Part shown: positions 40,504-43,866 of the stretch, piece by piece
Layout: each line of letters opens with the position of its first letter
Position numbering within the stretch: position 1 is the first letter of the stretch
Assembly: GCA_017415505.1 (NCBI GenBank)
Contig: JAFQGG010000038.1
Span: 1 to 43,866 of the forward strand
Length of the DNA stretch: 43,866 nucleotides
Source: Clostridia bacterium
Lineage (GTDB): Bacteria; Bacillota; Clostridia; Christensenellales; Borkfalkiaceae
Direction: 5' to 3'
Made by a program: the position numbers and the translations under genes
The notes under the pieces: model-generated
Databases searched by the model: none
Seen by the model: only the letters and a program-made list of their open reading frames with translations
Told to the model about the DNA's origin: nothing

Positions 40504-43344
40504 ATGTTAGAATTAAGAAACGTAAGAAAAACTTACCGAACCAAGGCGGGCGAGGTGCACGCTTTGGACGGAATATCGTTGACCTTTCCCGAAACGGGTT
40601 TGGTGTTTATCTCGGGTAAAAGCGGTTGCGGAAAAACGACGCTTTTGAACGTAATCGGCGGGCTTGACGGAATCGACGAGGGGGAAATATTCGTGCAGGA
40701 TAAGGCGTTTTCCACCTTTTCCGCCAAGGATTACGACAGTTATAGAAATACTTGCGTAGGGTTCGTATTTCAGGAATATAACCTGCTCGCGGAATACTCC
40801 GTGGAGTACAACGTCAAAATCGCCATGGAATTGCAGGGCAGGGATACGGACGAAAGGGCGCTTGAAGCGCTTTTGAGGGAAGTAGATATCGAGCATTTGA
40901 GAAATCGAAAGCCCTCCGAACTTTCGGGCGGGCAAAGACAACGCGTGGCAATCGCTCGCGCACTCGTGAAAGATCCCCGTATCATTATGGCGGACGAGCC
41001 GACGGGTGCGCTCGATAGCGAAACGGGCGCACAGGTGTTGGACGCGCTTAAAAAACTGTCTAAAAATAGGTTGGTAATCGTCGTTTCACACGATCGGGAG
41101 TTTGCGGAAAAATACGCGGATAGAATCGTTCATCTCGTAGACGGTAGGGTCGTAGACGATATTTCGTTTGCCGAACGGGAGTTGCAAACGAACCTTTTCG
41201 AACGGGAAAATTCGTTGGTCGTTAAAGAGGGCGCGGATCTTTCCGAGGAGGAAAAGAACGCCTTGGCAAAGGCGGTGCGCGAACGTAAAAAGATAGAATT
41301 TACGGAAAAGATATGCTATCGCGACAAGCGGGCGACGGGAGCGGTGGAGCGGGATACGCAAACCCCGCTCACGCTCAAAGAAAGTAAAATGAAATTGAGA
41401 AGTTCGGTGCAGTTGGGCGTGAAATCGTTGGTGGTAAAGCCCGTCCGCTTGGCAATTACCGTACTTATTTCCGCGCTCGCGTTCGCGGTGTTCGGGCTGT
41501 TTGATACGATTGCTACTTTTAGCACCGAAAAAATATTGCAAAACACGCTGGAAGAAAAGCGTTCCACAGTAGTGACCACCGCCGATTATATTATCGATTA
41601 CGAGGACGAGGACAGATATAGCTTGAAGGTGTCGCAAGCGACCGTGGATCGTTTGCAAGAGCAAACGGGCGGGGCTGTGAAAGGGATCTTCGATTTTCGC
41701 GACAATACCGCGGGGAGCTTGACACACTCGCAAACGATTTTGGAACTAACCGAATCGAGCGCGGTAATCGGCAAGGCGTATTATAGCAACGCGATAAGCG
41801 GGTTTATTCAATTCGACGGGGAAAAGGAACTTGAAAAAGACGGTTCGTTCAAAGATTTTAATTATAAATTGATCGCGGGCGTATATCCGCAACTTTTGTA
41901 CGAAAATTCCAAACTCGTGGAAGAGAGCTTATACGAGGTGGCGATTTCCTCCTATCTTGCCGACTCCATTATCTACTTTTTGGAGGGCGGAACGCTTGAC
42001 GATAAGGAGATTCGCCAAACGACGGATTTGCTTGGAAAAACGGTGTCCATAGGACAGGATACGTATAAAATCGTGGGGATTATCGATTGCGGAGAGATTC
42101 CCGAAAAATACGACGAAATCAAAACTTCCACGCCGTATAATTTGCATATCAATTCCCTGCTTGACGATTATTCGTCGTATATCAATTCGAGTGCGCGAAA
42201 ATGCTTTTTCGTGGGCGAGGGTTTCCGCGAGGAATACAATAGACTTAACGAATCGGCGGAGATTTTCTACGCGGGGAACGTCGATTGGTCGATTACGCCC
42301 GACGGCTACGCGGGAAGAAGAGAAGTGACCGATTACGTTTACGACAGTCGGGAGTACGGCGGGGATAATATTTTGCTTTTTAGTGGCGAATATCCCGCCG
42401 ACGGCAAAGTCGCGCTAAAAGACGACGAAGTTTTGATTCACCATTCCAACCTGCAAAACTTGTTCGCGGATCAAATTACTCATATCATCGACGATACTAC
42501 CCGCCAAAACGTAGTGACGCTGTTGTACGGGTTAAAGGACGGAACGAAGGACGAGAACCGCGAAGCGATGCAAAAAATTCTTCAAGGACTTCGTCTTGAA
42601 ATCTCGTCCGTTTCGGCGACGATCAAGCATAAATCCACGAAATCGGGCGAGAAAACGGAAAAGCAGGTGCGGATCGTGGGTGCGTATTTCGGGGTGGACT
42701 CCAACCGTTATAACGTCGCTTCCCGTTATAGACTTATGATGAACGGCGCAATGATGGAAACTTTCGGGATTTATACCGAACAGGCGGAGTACGGCAAAAT
42801 TCTCTTTTCGGAAAAAAGCGTGCGAAACGGCGCGGATAAGATCGTGGAATATCTTACGAGCGAGGAAGGCTTGGCGCTCCGTTGGTACGATAACTCCGTT
42901 TTGACTGTGATTAAAGACAACGAAACCATGATTCGACAGGCGGCGGATTTGTTTTTGTACGCGGCGCTTGCCCTGGCGGTGTTCTCCGTGTTCATGCTGT
43001 ATAATTATATAAGCACGAGTATAAATAATAAACGCCGTAGCGTGGGCGTTTTGCGCGGACTCGGCGCGGGCGGAAAGGATATTTTCCTCGCCTTTTTGAG
43101 CGAAAGTTTGATTATCGGCGTCATCAACGGGATTTTGGCTGCGATATTCTCGGCGGTAGGTTGTACGCTCGTCAATTCGTATATTATGAACACGATGAAT
43201 ATTTCCGTCGCGTTTGCGCTCTTTGGGATACGGCAGGTATTGATTATCACGGCGATTAGCTTGCTCGTTTCCGTTTTGTCCTCGGCGTTGCCGATTGTAA
43301 AAATCTCTAAAAAGAAACCCGTTGACCTAATTCGTCAACCGTGA
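40504..43344 (+). CDS. ABC transporter, ATPase and FtsX-type permease in one chain (MacB-like)
   Basis: The 946-residue protein begins with a LolD/MacB-type ATPase (1-225): Walker A GKSGCGKTTLLN, signature LSGGQRQRVAIARAL, Walker B IIMADEPTGALD and the switch His in VVSHDRE. After a charged linker a first membrane helix occurs at about 310-330. A large extracytoplasmic domain follows (about 335-810), then three C-terminal helices with the FtsX/MacB permease pattern (RRSVGVLRGLGAGGKDIFLA). Such transporters often work as mechanical exporters or peptide/antibiotic sensors at the membrane. No outer partner or histidine kinase is adjacent. The ATG is preceded by a weak CGGGG site. It is a single-gene transcript. 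Confidence 0.9.
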   Translation: MLELRNVRKTYRTKAGEVHALDGISLTFPETGLVFISGKSGCGKTTLLNVIGGLDGIDEGEIFVQDKAFSTFSAKDYDSYRNTCVGFVFQEYNLLAEYSVEYNVKIAMELQGRDTDERALEALLREVDIEHLRNRKPSELSGGQRQRVAIARALVKDPRIIMADEPTGALDSETGAQVLDALKKLSKNRLVIVVSHDREFAEKYADRIVHLVDGRVVDDISFAERELQTNLFERENSLVVKEGADLSEEEKNALAKAVRERKKIEFTEKICYRDKRATGAVERDTQTPLTLKESKMKLRSSVQLGVKSLVVKPVRLAITVLISALAFAVFGLFDTIATFSTEKILQNTLEEKRSTVVTTADYIIDYEDEDRYSLKVSQATVDRLQEQTGGAVKGIFDFRDNTAGSLTHSQTILELTESSAVIGKAYYSNAISGFIQFDGEKELEKDGSFKDFNYKLIAGVYPQLLYENSKLVEESLYEVAISSYLADSIIYFLEGGTLDDKEIRQTTDLLGKTVSIGQDTYKIVGIIDCGEIPEKYDEIKTSTPYNLHINSLLDDYSSYINSSARKCFFVGEGFREEYNRLNESAEIFYAGNVDWSITPDGYAGRREVTDYVYDSREYGGDNILLFSGEYPADGKVALKDDEVLIHHSNLQNLFADQITHIIDDTTRQNVVTLLYGLKDGTKDENREAMQKILQGLRLEISSVSATIKHKSTKSGEKTEKQVRIVGAYFGVDSNRYNVASRYRLMMNGAMMETFGIYTEQAEYGKILFSEKSVRNGADKIVEYLTSEEGLALRWYDNSVLTVIKDNETMIRQAADLFLYAALALAVFSVFMLYNYISTSINNKRRSVGVLRGLGAGGKDIFLAFLSESLIIGVINGILAAIFSAVGCTLVNSYIMNTMNISVAFALFGIRQVLIITAISLLVSVLSSALPIVKISKKKPVDLIRQP

Positions 43345-43347
43345 GAT

Positions 43348-43386
43348 ACAGCCCCGAAAGTTCTTCCAAACTTTCGGGGCTGTTTA
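43348..43386 (+). terminator. Terminator of the ABC exporter gene
   Basis: A perfect 15-bp stem (43348-43362 and 43369-43383) with a short T tail. Confidence 0.82.
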
Positions 43387-43586
43387 GAATGCGACGCACT
43401 AAAAAGCAAAGAAAATTGCAATTAAATAAAGATAAAAACAGTTAAAAAATTAGTTGCTGAAAACGCCATGTTTGTTCCACGGTTAGTAAAACGGTCTATA
43501 CTTATTCGTACTTTTGTCAAAAAAAATATAGATAGAATGAAAAATGGATAAAAGTTAAAAAAATATGGAAAATAGCGTAAAAATGC
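43387..43586. other. AT-rich intergenic stretch
   Basis: Part of the 312-bp gap before the tRNA gene. I see no coding frame with a ribosome site and no strong structure here. Confidence 0.5.
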
Positions 43587-43615
43587 TTGCAAAATGAGTT
43601 GAAAAGTGGTAAAAT
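43587..43615 (+). promoter_or_regulatory. Promoter of tRNA-Gln
   Basis: TTGCAA (43587-43592), 17-bp spacer, TAAAAT (43610-43615), about 40 bp before the tRNA. Confidence 0.8.
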
Positions 43616-43622
43616 GTATTGC

Positions 43623-43640
43623 GTTGATGCAAGCATCAAC
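43623..43640 (+). other. Hairpin in the tRNA 5' leader
   Basis: GTTGATGC and GCATCAAC form a perfect 8-bp stem around AA, starting where transcription should begin. It would cap the 5' end of the precursor before RNase P cleavage at 43657. Confidence 0.5.
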
Positions 43641-43656
43641 ACAAAGCGTTGAATAT

Positions 43657-43731
43657 TGGGGATTCGCCAAGCGGTAAGGCAACGGACTCTGACTCCGTCA
43701 TTCGGGTGTTCGAATCACTTATCCCCAGCCA
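43657..43731 (+). tRNA. tRNA-Gln, anticodon CTG
   Basis: All parts of the cloverleaf are seen: acceptor TGGGGAT/ATCCCCA with the U1-A72 pair typical of tRNA-Gln; D arm GCC/GGC (43666-43680); anticodon stem ACGGA/TCCGT with loop CTCTGAC (anticodon 43689-43691); T arm GGGTG/CACTT with two G-U pairs; discriminator G; and encoded CCA (43729-43731). It reads CAG codons. A promoter precedes it and a terminator follows. Confidence 0.96.
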
Positions 43732-43760
43732 TAAAAGGGCGATAAAAAAGATATCGCCGC

Positions 43761-43795
43761 AAAAAGCCTTGATTTTTCAAGGCTTTTTTGCTTTT
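43761..43795 (+). terminator. Terminator of tRNA-Gln
   Basis: AAAAAGCCTTGA and TCAAGGCTTTTT (43761-43772, 43777-43788) form a 12-bp stem followed by more T. A smaller hairpin (GCGATA/TATCGC) lies just upstream. Confidence 0.88.
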
Positions 43796-43866
43796 TTCGG
43801 GCGAAATTTTTTAGTTCGATTTTGTAGATGAAAAATGGGTATTTTCCAATACTGAAAGGATTTGAA

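Noticed and set aside
1-43866. CRISPR arrays or cas genes
   Set aside because: No regularly spaced direct repeats and no Cas-like motifs were seen on either strand.

Overview
The window looks like chromosomal DNA of an anaerobic Gram-positive Clostridia-type bacterium. The evidence is strong GGAGG ribosome sites, single-membrane lipoprotein signals, a trimeric [FeFe] hydrogenase of the NADH-linked type, and many canonical promoters. Surface lipoproteins with long Ser/Asp linkers right after the lipobox recall uncultured gut lineages such as the Christensenellales/Borkfalkia group; that assignment is from memory and tentative.

Layout. 1-132: the end of an IS3-family element with the first codons of its transposase. 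160-2281: a divergent pair (PH-domain membrane protein and MATE exporter) whose promoters lie so close to the start codons that both mRNAs should be leaderless. 2392-4698: glycogen phosphorylase. 4860-6500: a decayed prophage fragment (small DNA-binding proteins, stub of a YqaJ exonuclease, stub of a DNA methyltransferase). Its right edge has removed the 5' half of a nucleotidyltransferase gene; an intact paralogue follows (6984-8150). 8187-8693: putative amidase. 8776-12929: hydCBA operon for NAD(H)-linked hydrogen metabolism, with a candidate small RNA just upstream. 13326-17026: an ASRT-family protein, then an AraC regulator divergent from fucU-fucI (L-fucose use). 17143-21648: AEC transporter, YfcC/DcuC-type transporter, and an unusual VTT + acyltransferase + zinc-ribbon fusion. 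21885-22277: small zinc-ribbon protein.

22404-37002 is the most distinctive part. A three-gene cassette (26898-29435) encodes a membrane protein ending in a CD1871A-like CXXC tail, a NapH-like membrane iron-sulfur protein and a TlpA thioredoxin. It sits between a giant GLUG-repeat lipoprotein and a four-gene lipoprotein cluster. One lipoprotein of that cluster carries its own TlpA domain, and two share a repeated module I do not recognise. I infer a cell-surface redox system: electrons would pass from the cytoplasm through the iron-sulfur protein and TlpA to surface lipoproteins. No substrate is visible.

37227-43866: nagB (amino-sugar use), an AraC regulator divergent from a frameshifted MATE gene, a one-chain ABC exporter of the MacB/FtsX type, and a tRNA-Gln(CUG) with encoded CCA. 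Across the window nearly every recognisable promoter has a spacer of exactly 17 bp between the -35 and -10 boxes, and most genes end in strong hairpin terminators.
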